Part shown: positions 1-9,700 of the stretch, one piece after another
How positions within the stretch are numbered: the stretch's first letter is position 1
Layout: the number at the start of each line of letters is the position of its first letter
NCBI GenBank assembly: GCA_016282955.1
Contig: JAEELX010000116.1
Span: 1 to 40,233, forward strand
Direction of reading: 5' to 3'
Origin: Paludibacteraceae bacterium
GTDB lineage: Bacteria; Bacteroidota; Bacteroidia; Bacteroidales; Paludibacteraceae
Length of the DNA: 40,233 bases
Notes under the pieces: generated by a model
What the model was told of the DNA's origin: nothing
Database searches by the model: none
The model's input: only the letters and a program-made list of their open reading frames with translations
Position numbers and translations under genes: made by a program

Positions 1-2550
1 AACCGTACCACATCTTTCGGTTACGACTAAGGCGTAGAATGTATGCTTTGTATATTTCAGATTTCCGTCATCACCTTTTTCAAGGTTAAGTTCAAACACA
101 CACTTTGTTTGATCACCATCCCACCAAACATCTTGTCCATTACATATATGCTCTACGCTATTGTATGTAACTTTTAGAAACTCTTCTTCTGCTGGAATCT
201 CGTCATTTACGTTTGTATAGGCTTTATGCTCAACCCAGATACGATAAGTGGCACTCTGATCGTCTTCTTTTGCTATGGCTCCATATTTTGCATCGAAACT
301 CAGTTGGTATTTGTCATTATTGGGACACACTTTCTTTTCGCCCTCGACAGCATTACAGTCAATCAGTCCCCTGAGTTGCACCTGATTCACTTTTCGAAAC
401 TCTTTATCGTCTTCAAAAATAGGACATTCTTCTTTACAGAGTTTGGTTTTTGCTTTCATGTTTACCTTCGCTACATTCTCTCCATATTGCTGTGGATCGT
501 TAAAGAGACAAATATCTTCAACATCAAAATACAACGAGTTTGCTAATAATTCATCTATCTTGTCAGCATCATCTTCTTTACTTAATGTCAGTTTGCTTGT
601 GTATCTTTCATTGGTAGTGGCTTCAGCATCAAGTATTACTTTACCCGCATCTTTTAATGCTTCCAATTGCTCCCATTCAAAAGTGATTTCCTCACCCTGT
701 ATCAATCCGCCTACCAAGTCTTTCAATTTATTTTTTTCTGCATCTTTAAACTGCAAGAAAACGCGTTGTTTGCCTGTCTTATCACATTCGTCTCCTATGG
801 GTAAATCGTGTGCATTTTCTCTTGTTTCAGGGTTATTTTCGTCTATGCTATAATACTTTAATTCCGCTCCTTTTGCTATTTCTTCCAACTGTTCTTTGAG
901 GGTTGGATACTTGGCAATAATAACCGGTTCCGTTGCTACGCCAATTTTATAAAGTGGCTCTATGGGCGTTTTTCCACCGTTTGCTGCCCACGCACAACTA
1001 TCAATCACATGAATACAAACCTTGATAGATTCTTCTTGAATCTTATTTTCGTCATCTTCATCGAAAATATATTTAAATGTTCTCTTATTTAAATGGAAAC
1101 CACCTGTTTCAAAGTCATAAGGCCTGATTTGTTCTGGATCATAATTATTGAGTAACTTGGTATATTTTTCATTAGGCTCTGGTTCCCAATCAGTAGTATT
1201 ATCATCCCATCTATAAACCGCCATTTCGTAGATGTAGGTGTTTTTTGATTGTTCCTTCAAATTTTCTTCCGTATCATCTGATAAAGGTCTTCTTTCTCCT
1301 TTGAACACACAACCACCTAAGTGAGCATTTTGTTGGTTTACAATAAGTTTTACTTCATTATTTCCGCAATCAGTTCCTTGACAAGGATCTGCACAAACAT
1401 AGTATTTATCTACTCCTTCTTCTGTTATTTTTGTAACGCCTCTAGAGGGCTCTTCTATTACTTCCAAGGTTGGTGGATTGTCCATATTATATATACGGAC
1501 TTTGAAAATTTTCTTTATAGGGTCAACACAATCTTCCAACGCATCAGCAGGAGTTACTTCACACTTAAAGGTTACGTCTCCTTCCTCTCGTTTCATAACA
1601 TAGGAATATTCAGCTTTAGAATACCGTGCATTCCAACTATTAAATCCTGTCCTTTGTGTATACCACTTATAGTTATAATCTTCTGCAAAATTAGTTATTT
1701 CTACCCTCATTACCAATTCATCCCCTGCACACACCCAAATTTCGTTTTCTTCCGCATCCTTGTCTATTGCAACTTCTTCTATCTCACCATTTCCTTTTTT
1801 TATTCCAATAAATGTTTTATCATTATCCCATGTTAAGGATGGCAATTGCCCTATTTCTACCAATTCATATTCAGTAGATGCTATATAATCTTCTCCTTCT
1901 TCTTTTTCGGTTTCATAATTTTCTGAATAGCCATTACTAAACGATAAAAACTTATACCATCCTGGTTTGCTGGTTATTAAATACCTTCCTCCACCATTCT
2001 TGTCTTCATTATCTTGGTCCTCAGACGAAACATCAACAGTACTCCAATTATCAGCTTCTGTTTCTTTATAATACCACTGATATATTACTTCACTATTGTT
2101 ATCTTTTATAAACTTATTTTGATCTACACTACCACTAAACTCTGTTCCTAATTTAACAGGGCAATCTACATATACATAGCCGAGTGGATTGGTGATCTCA
2201 ATAGGTTTTGTTTGTGCTCCTGTCGAATAGAGTATGCTTTTTCCATCTTTGATTTGCAGGCGGACGAAGGTATTGACGGGGAGGTCTTTGACGGCTTGTG
2301 CCTGCGGTTTTTTGGCTCCTCGTATGTTTTTCCACGTCTTGCCGTCAGCCGATTGTTGCCACTGATAGGTGCACTGCTCCTTAGGTTCCAGGTCTGGTGC
2401 CGATAAGATGGTTTTGCCATCCTCGTACTCAATGACTACTTTAGCCTGTGTTGGCTGGTTATTGCTGGTTGAAAGGTCTTTTGAAAAAAGAGAAATAGCT
2501 GCCCCAAAAAAGACAATCGCTATCATTTTTATTTTTAGCATACTTTGCAT
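1..2550 (-). CDS. Large secreted protein with Ig-like YQW modules, 3' end outside the window
   Basis: The minus frame is open from the ATG at 2550 to base 1: 850 codons with no stop, so the protein continues beyond the left edge. An in-frame ATG at 2541 is an equally good start. Both are followed by a Lys residue or two and a hydrophobic stretch (IAIVFFGAAISLF), a plausible signal peptide. Residues about 60-110 contain TYQWQQSADGKTWKNI, and a similar YQWYYKETEADNW lies near 155. Such modules are common in Bacteroidota adhesin-like proteins. The rest is rich in Glu, Asp and Lys and contains many Cys residues, for example YYVCADPCQGTDCG, which could form disulfides outside the cell. I expect a T9SS sorting domain at the missing end, but that is inference. 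No enzymatic motif was recognised. It sits downstream of dnaX with its own promoter-like box. Confidence 0.85.
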   Translation of the reverse strand, partial: MQSMLKIKMIAIVFFGAAISLFSKDLSTSNNQPTQAKVVIEYEDGKTILSAPDLEPKEQCTYQWQQSADGKTWKNIRGAKKPQAQAVKDLPVNTFVRLQIKDGKSILYSTGAQTKPIEITNPLGYVYVDCPVKLGTEFSGSVDQNKFIKDNNSEVIYQWYYKETEADNWSTVDVSSEDQDNEDKNGGGRYLITSKPGWYKFLSFSNGYSENYETEKEEGEDYIASTEYELVEIGQLPSLTWDNDKTFIGIKKGNGEIEEVAIDKDAEENEIWVCAGDELVMRVEITNFAEDYNYKWYTQRTGFNSWNARYSKAEYSYVMKREEGDVTFKCEVTPADALEDCVDPIKKIFKVRIYNMDNPPTLEVIEEPSRGVTKITEEGVDKYYVCADPCQGTDCGNNEVKLIVNQQNAHLGGCVFKGERRPLSDDTEENLKEQSKNTYIYEMAVYRWDDNTTDWEPEPNEKYTKLLNNYDPEQIRPYDFETGGFHLNKRTFKYIFDEDDENKIQEESIKVCIHVIDSCAWAANGGKTPIEPLYKIGVATEPVIIAKYPTLKEQLEEIAKGAELKYYSIDENNPETRENAHDLPIGDECDKTGKQRVFLQFKDAEKNKLKDLVGGLIQGEEITFEWEQLEALKDAGKVILDAEATTNERYTSKLTLSKEDDADKIDELLANSLYFDVEDICLFNDPQQYGENVAKVNMKAKTKLCKEECPIFEDDKEFRKVNQVQLRGLIDCNAVEGEKKVCPNNDKYQLSFDAKYGAIAKEDDQSATYRIWVEHKAYTNVNDEIPAEEEFLKVTYNSVEHICNGQDVWWDGDQTKCVFELNLEKGDDGNLKYTKHTFYALVVTERCGTV

Positions 2551-2578
2551 AATCCAATATTTGTACAATTAAGACGTG

Positions 2579-2586
2579 CAAAGTTA
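2579..2586 (-). promoter_or_regulatory. Bacteroidota -7 promoter box of the large secreted protein
   Basis: On the minus strand the sequence reads TAACTTTG followed by C, an exact match to the Bacteroidota -7 consensus TAnnTTTG. It lies 28 nt upstream of the ATG at 2550. A matching -33 TTG box is not clear. It suggests the secreted protein is transcribed independently of dnaX, whose stop is at 2628. Confidence 0.6.
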
Positions 2587-2627
2587 ACATTTATTTTTCG
2601 TTTAGAAAAAAAAAAGTGTTTAATTTA

Positions 2628-4349
2628 TTATTCTATTGCAAGTTTAAATCGCTCCATGAAGGTTTCGAAGAGTGGATTTTCTTCTATGAGAGCCTTGCAT
2701 TTTCCCTTTTCGGTGTAGGCTTGGACGGTGTTTTGCACCTCGATAATTTGGTGGTGCAAGGTGATGTTTTCGTTGTGCAGGATGTCTTGCAGTTGGGTTT
2801 TTAAGTTGTCAAAGAGGGTTTGCAGGATATTTTGTTGCCAGGCATTGGTGAGGGGTAAGATGACCTCGCAACTAATCTCGTCATTGTGCGATTTTTGTGG
2901 GACGATGGAGGATAAGATGGCGTAGATACGCTGTTCGGATTTGAAATTTTCGATCACCGTTCCCCAGGCAGTCTTGAGGTGGTCGTTGGTGAAGGGTGCG
3001 TTGGCTGGGGCTTTGTCAGAGGGTTTGTCGGAGGTTGCTTGGGCGGCTTGGGGCTTCGGCTGGGGTTGTGGAGAGATAGGGGTTGAGGTGTCGGAGGCGG
3101 GTTGGGCTTGGGAGGTCGGGCTGGGGGCTTTTGCTTGGGTCGTGGGGGGGGTTACGGAGGGCAGCGGGGGTAAGTTGGAGGCTTTGTCGGAGGTTGTGGA
3201 GGGCTTGTCGGAAGGCTTGCCTTTGGTTGGGGGTGTCGTGGGAGGTGTGGTGGGTTGGGTGCCTATATTGGCTATCTTGATGAGGGTTAGTTCCACCAAG
3301 AGTCGTTTGTTCTTTGCTGTTCGGTACTGTATGTCGCAGGTGTTGAGCAGGTCTAAGACGGTGTAGAGCCAAGTGTCCGTGCTTTGTTGTGCCTGCTGTG
3401 CGTAGCGTTTTTGCATCGTCTCGGGTACCTCCAACAAGGCAATCGTGCTGGGGTCTTTGCTCACCAACACATCTCGGACGTGTTTGGATAAGCCGTTGAC
3501 GAAGTTGCCGGCATCAAAGCCTTTTTGTAAAATCTCATTGAGCAGGAGCAAGAGTCCTTTGGTGTCCTTCTGCAAGGCTTTATCAACGACCTGAAAATAG
3601 TAATCGCTATCCAAGACGTTGAGCACCTCGATGACGTTCTCGTAGGTTATTTCATTGCCACAAAACGCCACTAACTGGTCGAAGATAGAGAGTGCATCTC
3701 GCATTCCGCCATCGGCTTTTTGTGCCACGACATTCAGAGCCTCTTCGCTCGCCGTAATCCCCTCTTGCTTCGCCACAAATTGCAGGTATTGGATGATGTC
3801 CTGAATCGTGATACGTGCAAAGTCGTACACCTGACAGCGGCTCAAGATGGTAGGCAATACCTTGTGTTTTTCGGTGGTTGCCAAGATAAAGATGGCATAC
3901 GAAGGAGGCTCTTCCAAGGTCTTGAGCAGAGCGTTAAACGCCCCTGATGAGAGCATGTGCACCTCGTCGATGATATACACGCTGTACTTGCCGAGTTGTG
4001 GCGGGATCCGCACCTGCTCAATCAAAGCCCGAATATCGTCAACGGAGTTGTTGCTCGCAGCATCTAACTCGTGGATATTAAAACTACGTTGTTCGTTGAA
4101 CGCCACACAGGACTCGCACTCGTTGCAGGCATCTTTGGTCTCGGTAGGATTGAGGCAGTTGATGGTCTTGGCAAAGATACGTGCACAGGTCGTCTTCCCT
4201 ACCCCACGCGGTCCGCAGAAGAGGTAGGCATGTGCCAGATGACCCGAGAGAATCGCATTACGCAACGTTTCGGTTAATGCTTTTTGTCCGACCACACTCT
4301 CAAAGGTCTGTGGACGATACTTCCGTGCTGAAACAATGTAGTTTTCCAT
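2628..4349 (-). CDS. dnaX: DNA polymerase III subunit gamma/tau
   Basis: Clamp-loader ATPase subunit that loads the sliding clamp and bridges polymerase cores at the fork. Of 573 residues, the AAA+ module shows Walker A GPRGVGKT at 46-53, zinc-binding Cys at 65, 75, 78 and 81, Walker B IIDEVH near 126-131, and the SRC motif at 170-172. Domain III follows to about 365. Residues about 370-460 are a Pro/Thr/Ser/Lys/Ala-rich linker with TTPPTTPPT-like repeats. The C-terminal domain, about 465-573, would bind the polymerase. No A-rich slippery heptamer of the E. coli kind was found in the linker, so a programmed gamma product is not indicated. The ATG lies 2 nt after the stop of a C10 protease gene, which is an unusual upstream partner. 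Confidence 0.97.
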   Translation of the reverse strand: MENYIVSARKYRPQTFESVVGQKALTETLRNAILSGHLAHAYLFCGPRGVGKTTCARIFAKTINCLNPTETKDACNECESCVAFNEQRSFNIHELDAASNNSVDDIRALIEQVRIPPQLGKYSVYIIDEVHMLSSGAFNALLKTLEEPPSYAIFILATTEKHKVLPTILSRCQVYDFARITIQDIIQYLQFVAKQEGITASEEALNVVAQKADGGMRDALSIFDQLVAFCGNEITYENVIEVLNVLDSDYYFQVVDKALQKDTKGLLLLLNEILQKGFDAGNFVNGLSKHVRDVLVSKDPSTIALLEVPETMQKRYAQQAQQSTDTWLYTVLDLLNTCDIQYRTAKNKRLLVELTLIKIANIGTQPTTPPTTPPTKGKPSDKPSTTSDKASNLPPLPSVTPPTTQAKAPSPTSQAQPASDTSTPISPQPQPKPQAAQATSDKPSDKAPANAPFTNDHLKTAWGTVIENFKSEQRIYAILSSIVPQKSHNDEISCEVILPLTNAWQQNILQTLFDNLKTQLQDILHNENITLHHQIIEVQNTVQAYTEKGKCKALIEENPLFETFMERFKLAIE

Positions 4350-4351
4350 GT

Positions 4352-6499
4352 TTATTTCACTAAAATTTTATACGGTTCTGTGCCTACTCGCACAAAATAC
4401 ACGCCTACTTGCCCCACATCAAACGAGGCTTGCGTTGCTTTGCGTGCCGAATACACCAAGATACCATTGGCGTTGTAGATGACGATGTCGGTCGGCTTAT
4501 CTACTTGAATGTCAATGGTTTTGGACGCAACTTTTATGGTAGGTTTTACTTTTTCTTGCACCTGCTCCACGGCACTCGCGATGCCATCAATCACACCACC
4601 ATTGACGATGTCCGAAGTAGCATAGGTTACCGAGCCTTTTTGCTCACAAGCCACCACAGCCCACGAGTAATCGCCTCGGATGCCCGCTTTGCTTGTGCCC
4701 GACACCTTTTCCACCGTCAAATCGTCTTCGTTCCACACCAACAGCAAGTATTCGGCCGCATTACCTGACCACGAGAGCGTGTACGTGTCGCCATCGGGTG
4801 TCTCTTGCAACTGGGTGGGATTGTTCGTGCGATTGTAATTCGTGCTTGCGGGGTAGATATAAGCCTTCGTTTTGCTTATCGCAATCTTATACTTCACCTT
4901 GCCACGATTTTTCACGTAAACAGGATGCCCTATTTTGGAGGTTGGCGAACTCAACATCGAAAGGTATAAATCATAGGCTCCCACAGGCACGCCATCCACT
5001 AAGTTGTTGATTTTAATGAGAGGGTCAACGTCAAAAATTGCTTTATAACCTGTGCGTCTATTTACAGGCACTTCCACACCATCAAAGTAAGAAATTTGTG
5101 ATGGGTCTTCAAACGATCCCCAACGTGCGTAAGCCGCTGAAATGCAATCCGAATTTTTAAAAATACTATAACCGAAATATAGCATTGTTGGCACAGAATT
5201 CAACGAAAAAACGGCAGTATTATTTTCATCATCGTCAATAAAGAGTGCAAATTCGGTTTCATCTGTCTTGGTAAACTCGTTGGTCTCGGGTACATAATCC
5301 AAATCACCTACTCCCCACGATTGCGAGAGTTCCGTTGTGCCTTGGTTGGGTTGGATATGGGTCAAAAACGTGATTCCTTTGGTGTAATTACCCGTACCTG
5401 CTCCCGTGCCACCTGTGCCTGGCGTGAAGTTGGTCATTTCAAAATAGCCATTATAGAGTCCATCCCAACCCCAGTTGATGTGCAGTTTGCCGTCCGACTG
5501 AATGCCATCGCACACAAAAGCGTGTCCTGTCTTATTTCCATTCTCATCTTCTGGTGTCAGAGCCGTACAAAAGACGGGTCGTTTGGCTTTTAATTCCTGC
5601 AAAATATCGTATAAAATATCCTCTTTCGGTGCCCAGTGCCAGTTCTCCCCGTTTAAGGATTGGTCATAAGGAAGGCGATGCACGGACTTATCGTAGCCAA
5701 AGTTATCCACGAATGCCACCGCCATATCTTGCTCCGAAGAACTTGAGCCATCACCCTTGTAATCCATCTTAACCGCATAGCCAATATCCCGCATCAGCAA
5801 AGCGATAGCAGCGGCTTGTTCATCGGTATAGTTGCCTGGGGTATATTTATCCAAGATATTTTTCCAGTTGTAGGTGCTTTGGCTTAAATTAGCCGTCAAT
5901 TCTGTTCCAAGCGAAGGTGGCGTGTATGTTACTGTGCCGTTCCCGTGTTCAGGATGCTTCCAGTACTTCATTATCTGTGAGCCAGCCGTAGCCACGCACC
6001 CCGCAGGATACTTGTTCGGACAAAAATTATTGTAGGGCGTTAATTGGCTATGTTCGATGTTGCCCAAGAGTGGCTTCACTTCCTCGTAGGTTGGCGAAGT
6101 GGCGTATAAGGGCTTGGGAGCATTGTTTTTGGCAAGATAGGTAATCTCTTCGGCATAACGCTGGAGCCAAAACCGCACATGGTCGGGTATTTGGCTGGCA
6201 TCAAAAGCAGCCTCGTTTGAATAGCCCAAAATCTGCTGGGCGTTATCGTCTGCAGACACAATCACAAAGCCGTTATTTCCGTTGTTGATAACATAAAAAG
6301 CGGGCTTATCGGTTTCCTCAGTCTGGTTAAACGTGGTAGCCAACGAGAGTTGGGACTTCAATGCTTTCACTTGTTTTTTGGAAGAAGCGGGGGCAAAAAA
6401 CTTGCTCGCTGTGGTCAATGCTTCGTCGTACGACACCTCTTTCGCCTCAAAAAGCAACGAAAAAGCCAATACGGTTACTAAAAGGAAATAACGTTTCAT
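4352..6499 (-). CDS. C10 family cysteine protease with T9SS type A sorting domain (paralog 1)
   Basis: Secreted papain-fold protease of the streptopain/interpain (C10) family. A signal peptide covers residues 1-19. An N-terminal inhibitory prodomain of the Spi type covers about 20-140 (FYVINNGNNGFVIVSADD is characteristic). The catalytic Cys is C168 in AGCVATAGSQIMKYW, the catalytic His is H326 in TGHAFVCDG, and INWGWDG follows. A long C-terminal extension with beta-rich segments (YTLSWSGNAAEYLLLVWNEDD) leads to a T9SS type A tail ending YFVRVGTEPYKILVK. At 715 residues it is much longer than streptopain because of this extension. It is the most divergent of the three tandem paralogs here and has neither the CnaB repeats of paralog 2 nor the acidic linker of paralog 3. 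Its stop is 2 nt upstream of dnaX with no terminator between. The substrate is unknown. Confidence 0.93.
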   Translation of the reverse strand: MKRYFLLVTVLAFSLLFEAKEVSYDEALTTASKFFAPASSKKQVKALKSQLSLATTFNQTEETDKPAFYVINNGNNGFVIVSADDNAQQILGYSNEAAFDASQIPDHVRFWLQRYAEEITYLAKNNAPKPLYATSPTYEEVKPLLGNIEHSQLTPYNNFCPNKYPAGCVATAGSQIMKYWKHPEHGNGTVTYTPPSLGTELTANLSQSTYNWKNILDKYTPGNYTDEQAAAIALLMRDIGYAVKMDYKGDGSSSSEQDMAVAFVDNFGYDKSVHRLPYDQSLNGENWHWAPKEDILYDILQELKAKRPVFCTALTPEDENGNKTGHAFVCDGIQSDGKLHINWGWDGLYNGYFEMTNFTPGTGGTGAGTGNYTKGITFLTHIQPNQGTTELSQSWGVGDLDYVPETNEFTKTDETEFALFIDDDENNTAVFSLNSVPTMLYFGYSIFKNSDCISAAYARWGSFEDPSQISYFDGVEVPVNRRTGYKAIFDVDPLIKINNLVDGVPVGAYDLYLSMLSSPTSKIGHPVYVKNRGKVKYKIAISKTKAYIYPASTNYNRTNNPTQLQETPDGDTYTLSWSGNAAEYLLLVWNEDDLTVEKVSGTSKAGIRGDYSWAVVACEQKGSVTYATSDIVNGGVIDGIASAVEQVQEKVKPTIKVASKTIDIQVDKPTDIVIYNANGILVYSARKATQASFDVGQVGVYFVRVGTEPYKILVK

Positions 6500-6513
6500 A
6501 GTTTTGTTGTTTT

Positions 6514-6523
6514 ACGAATTCGT
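6514..6523 (-). promoter_or_regulatory. Palindrome in the leader of C10 protease 1
   Basis: ACGAATTCGT is a perfect 10-base palindrome. It lies between the -7 box at 6527-6534 and the ATG at 6499, close to the expected transcription start. Paralogs 2 and 3 have a different palindrome at the corresponding place. It could be an operator or a small 5' hairpin, or chance; function is inferred from position only. Confidence 0.3.
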
Positions 6524-6526
6524 GGG

Positions 6527-6534
6527 CGAATGTA
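6527..6534 (-). promoter_or_regulatory. Promoter -7 box of C10 protease 1
   Basis: The minus strand reads TACATTCG followed by C, one base off the TAnnTTTG consensus, 27 nt upstream of the ATG. All three C10 protease genes have a TAnnTTCG box at nearly the same distance from the start (27, 36 and 35 nt). No convincing -33 TTG was found. Confidence 0.45.
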
Positions 6535-6591
6535 CAAAAAAAATTCTTTTTCACATTTTTATTTCTGGAAATTTATGGGGAGGCAATCGGT

Positions 6592-6708
6592 GGGCTACAA
6601 AAGGCGCAAAAAAAAACTCGCTGACAAAACAAGTGGAACCTATTTAGCACCACAACCGCTACAAACGGCGTAAACCAAGACTCGCTGACAGTATGTTCTG
6701 CCAACGAG
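6592..6708 (-). terminator. Terminator-like hairpin of C10 protease 2 with a duplicated distal half
   Basis: Downstream of the protease 2 stop, the minus strand can form an 11-bp stem: arms 6698-6708 and 6681-6691, loop 6692-6697, two G-U pairs. The same stem works as a terminator behind protease 3. Here it is not followed directly by a U-tract. Instead there is an imperfect direct repeat: about 6657-6691 resembles about 6592-6627, sharing gctacaaa, ggcg and actcgctgaca. The second copy of the 3' arm (6617-6626) is the one followed by the run of nine T at 6608-6616. The layout suggests a 64-bp tandem duplication that split the arm from its T-tract. The copy near the T-run could still pair with the 5' arm, giving a longer-loop terminator. 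Confidence 0.5.
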
Positions 6709-6731
6709 CCTTATCATTAAATCACAAACGC

Positions 6732-9700
6732 TTATTTTACCAAGACTTTGCGTTTCTTGTCGCCCACTTGCACGACGTACACGCCCGCTTGTGGTGCCTT
6801 AAACGAAGCCTGCGTGCCTCGAACAGAATACAACATATCGCCCGACACATTGTAGATTTGGATAGCACTCACAGCCGCAGCCTTGACTTGGATGGTCAAG
6901 TGATGGGTAGAGATAACTGCTTTATCTTCGTCCACATTTTCGGCATCCGTAGTGGGATTGGTTGCCGTACACTTGTTTGTAATAATGAAGCCCGTATTCG
7001 TGGCATTGTTTTTCACCGTAACCTCATAGTTTGGAATGGAGGCATCGACAGTGTAGGTAATGGCTTGTCCCTTTGCTTTTACGTTAACATTCGTAAATTT
7101 ACCTGCCCAATTATTACTTTCGGTGACTGTTAATTCTTTTCCACAGCCTTTGCCGTCAGCGAGCAACTTGATAGTTACGCTTGTGGGTCGGAGTTTATAC
7201 TTGTTGTTATTGTCGTCCCAAACGGTCTGTACCAAGATGTCTTTCTTTTTAGGCGTGTGTGTGTTGGTGATGGTGAATCCAGCGTCTGCCGTTCCTGCTA
7301 CAGAAGGTGTATATCCCGATACGGGGTCTTCTTGTACAGAATAAGTAATGTTTGCATCAAGGTTCGTGAAGGTATTTGTCCAGTTATTACTTCCACTGAG
7401 TGTTAATGTCTTGCCCGTTGCTGTCCCATTCGCAAGCAACTTTACTGTTACGCTGGAAGGTCTGACTCCATCTTGGTCGTCATTGTCGCTCCAAACCTTC
7501 GTTACTTTAATGTTTTTCTGGTCAGGCGTAGGCGGTGGTGTGGGTGTAGGTGTGTGCGTGTTGGTGATAGTGAAACCAGTAGTTGCACTTCCTGTGATAG
7601 AACGTGTGTAGCCTGATGGTATGGAGGCTTCGTCTACAGTATAGTTAATGTTATTTCCACTTGCTTTAGCGTCAAGATTCGTGAAGGTAGATGTCCAACT
7701 ATTACTTGCACTAAGTGTTAATGTCTTACTTGTTGCTGTCCCATTCGCAAGCAACTTGATTGTTACGCTGGAAGGTCTGCTTCCGTCTTGGTTATCATTA
7801 TCGCTCCAAACCTTCGTCACTTTGATGCTCTTCTTCTCGGGCGTATGCGTGTTGGTGATAGTAAAACCTGTATTTGCACTTCCTGTAATAGAACGTGTGT
7901 AGCCCGAGACGAGGTCTTCTGTGACTGTATAGGTAATAGTCTTTCCGTTGGCTTTGACATCAAGGTTCGTGAAGGTAGATGTCCAACTATTACTTGCACT
8001 AAGTGTTAATGTTTTACTTGTTGCTGTCCCGTCCGCAAGCAACTTAATCGTCACGCTTGTTGGTCTTAGCCCATCTTGGTCGTTATTGTCGCTCCAAACC
8101 TTCGTTACTTTGATGCTCTTCTTCTCGGGGGTGTGCGTGTTGGTGATAGTGAAACCTGTATTTGCACTTCCTGTAATAGAACGTGTGTAGCCTGATGGTA
8201 TAGAGGTTTCGTCTACAGTATAGTTAATGTTATTTCCACTTAATTTGACATCAAGGTCCGTGAAGGTAGATGTCCAATTATTAATTGCACTAAGCGTTAA
8301 TGTCTTGCCAGTTGCCGTCCCATTCGCAAGCAACTTGACCGTCACGCTTGAAGGCCTGCTTCCGTCTTGGTTGTCATTGTCGTCCCAAACCTTCGTCACT
8401 TTGACACTCGTCTTCTCGGTATCATCAATAATAGCGGGCAATACATCTCCATACACAATGTTCGAAGTGGCATAAACCACCGAATTCGATGTCTCGCACG
8501 CAAACACTGCCCACGATTTGCCACCAGCCACACCCGACTTGCTCGTGCTTGACACTTTTTCCACCGTCAAATCGTCATCATCCCAAATCAACAGCATATA
8601 ATTCGAAGCATTCCCCGACCAAGAAAGGGTATAGGTACTTCCACTTTGGGTTGCTTGTAAATTCGTAGGCTTATTGCTACGGCTGTAATTTGTACTGGCT
8701 GGATAAATATACACGTTATCTTTACCCACCGCAATTTTATTCTTTACCTTGCCACGATTCCAAACATACACAGGATAGAAAACACCTACAGCATGATCTT
8801 TAGCCGCTACATGCAAATCATATACGCCCGTCTGTACATTGTTCACCAGCGTTGAAATAGAACTTACAGGTGTTATATCGTTACCTTTTCCAGCAAGTTG
8901 AGTTGCTGACAATCCAAGACCTTTAAAAACACCCTGCTTATCTTCTTCTACATCATAATTATAATCCAAAAGTGTCCATGGTGCAGCACTACTATACACC
9001 CGAACATTATTTTTACATAAAACATATCCAAAACCCATTTTTGTGATGTCCGTATAACCTAAATTGAAATAGTCATAACCAGCATATACGACGTTAGTTC
9101 CATACGTAGTAACTGCTTTAAATAAATTTCTTGACGTTTTGTCGGATTTATTGAACGTGTTGGTTGTTTGGGTATATGATAAATTACGTAAACCTAACTC
9201 AACAGGAGTTGTTTTAGTCCCTTTATTTTTCTGAATATGGGTCAAAAAAGAGATGTCCGCTGTATAAACTCCGTTATCACCCGATCCGATACCACCAGGT
9301 CCGGGATTAAAACCAGTCAGTTCATAATAAGCATCACACGAACCACCCCAACCCCAGTTGATGTGCAGTTTACCTTCTGCGTTGATACCATCGCACACAA
9401 AAGCGTGTCCACCACCTTTCGGGTCTTGACCTGCAAAAAAGATAGGACGCCCTGCTTGTAACTCCGCATAAATCTCATCGATCACATCTGCTTCTAAATT
9501 CCAATACATTGTTTCACTTTTACCATTGGCAGAATAGGAAGCATTAAAACAACTTCGATGCAAGGATTTATCGTAATCAAAATTATTCACCAATGCCGCT
9601 GCGATGTCCTGGTCTGACGTACCCGAACCGCCAAATCTTCCTACATTATACTGCATAGTAGCCGCATATCCTACGTCTTTCACTAACTGAGCCACAGCAT

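Noticed and set aside
2166..2432. 88-codon minus-strand frame
   Set aside because: It lies in another frame inside the large secreted protein, whose frame is open for 850 codons and starts with a signal peptide and promoter box.
2980..3300. Programmed frameshift in dnaX giving a gamma product
   Set aside because: No run of six or more A with a downstream stem was found in the linker on the coding strand.
2941..3366. 141-codon Gly/Trp/Val-rich plus-strand frame
   Set aside because: It is antisense to the Pro/Thr/Ser-rich DnaX linker, whose codons read as Gly, Trp and Val on the other strand.
7348..8475. Series of similar plus-strand frames over the CnaB region, looking like a family of small membrane peptides
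   Set aside because: They are the complement of the repeated CnaB coding units; the similarity comes from the repeats, not from selection on the plus strand.
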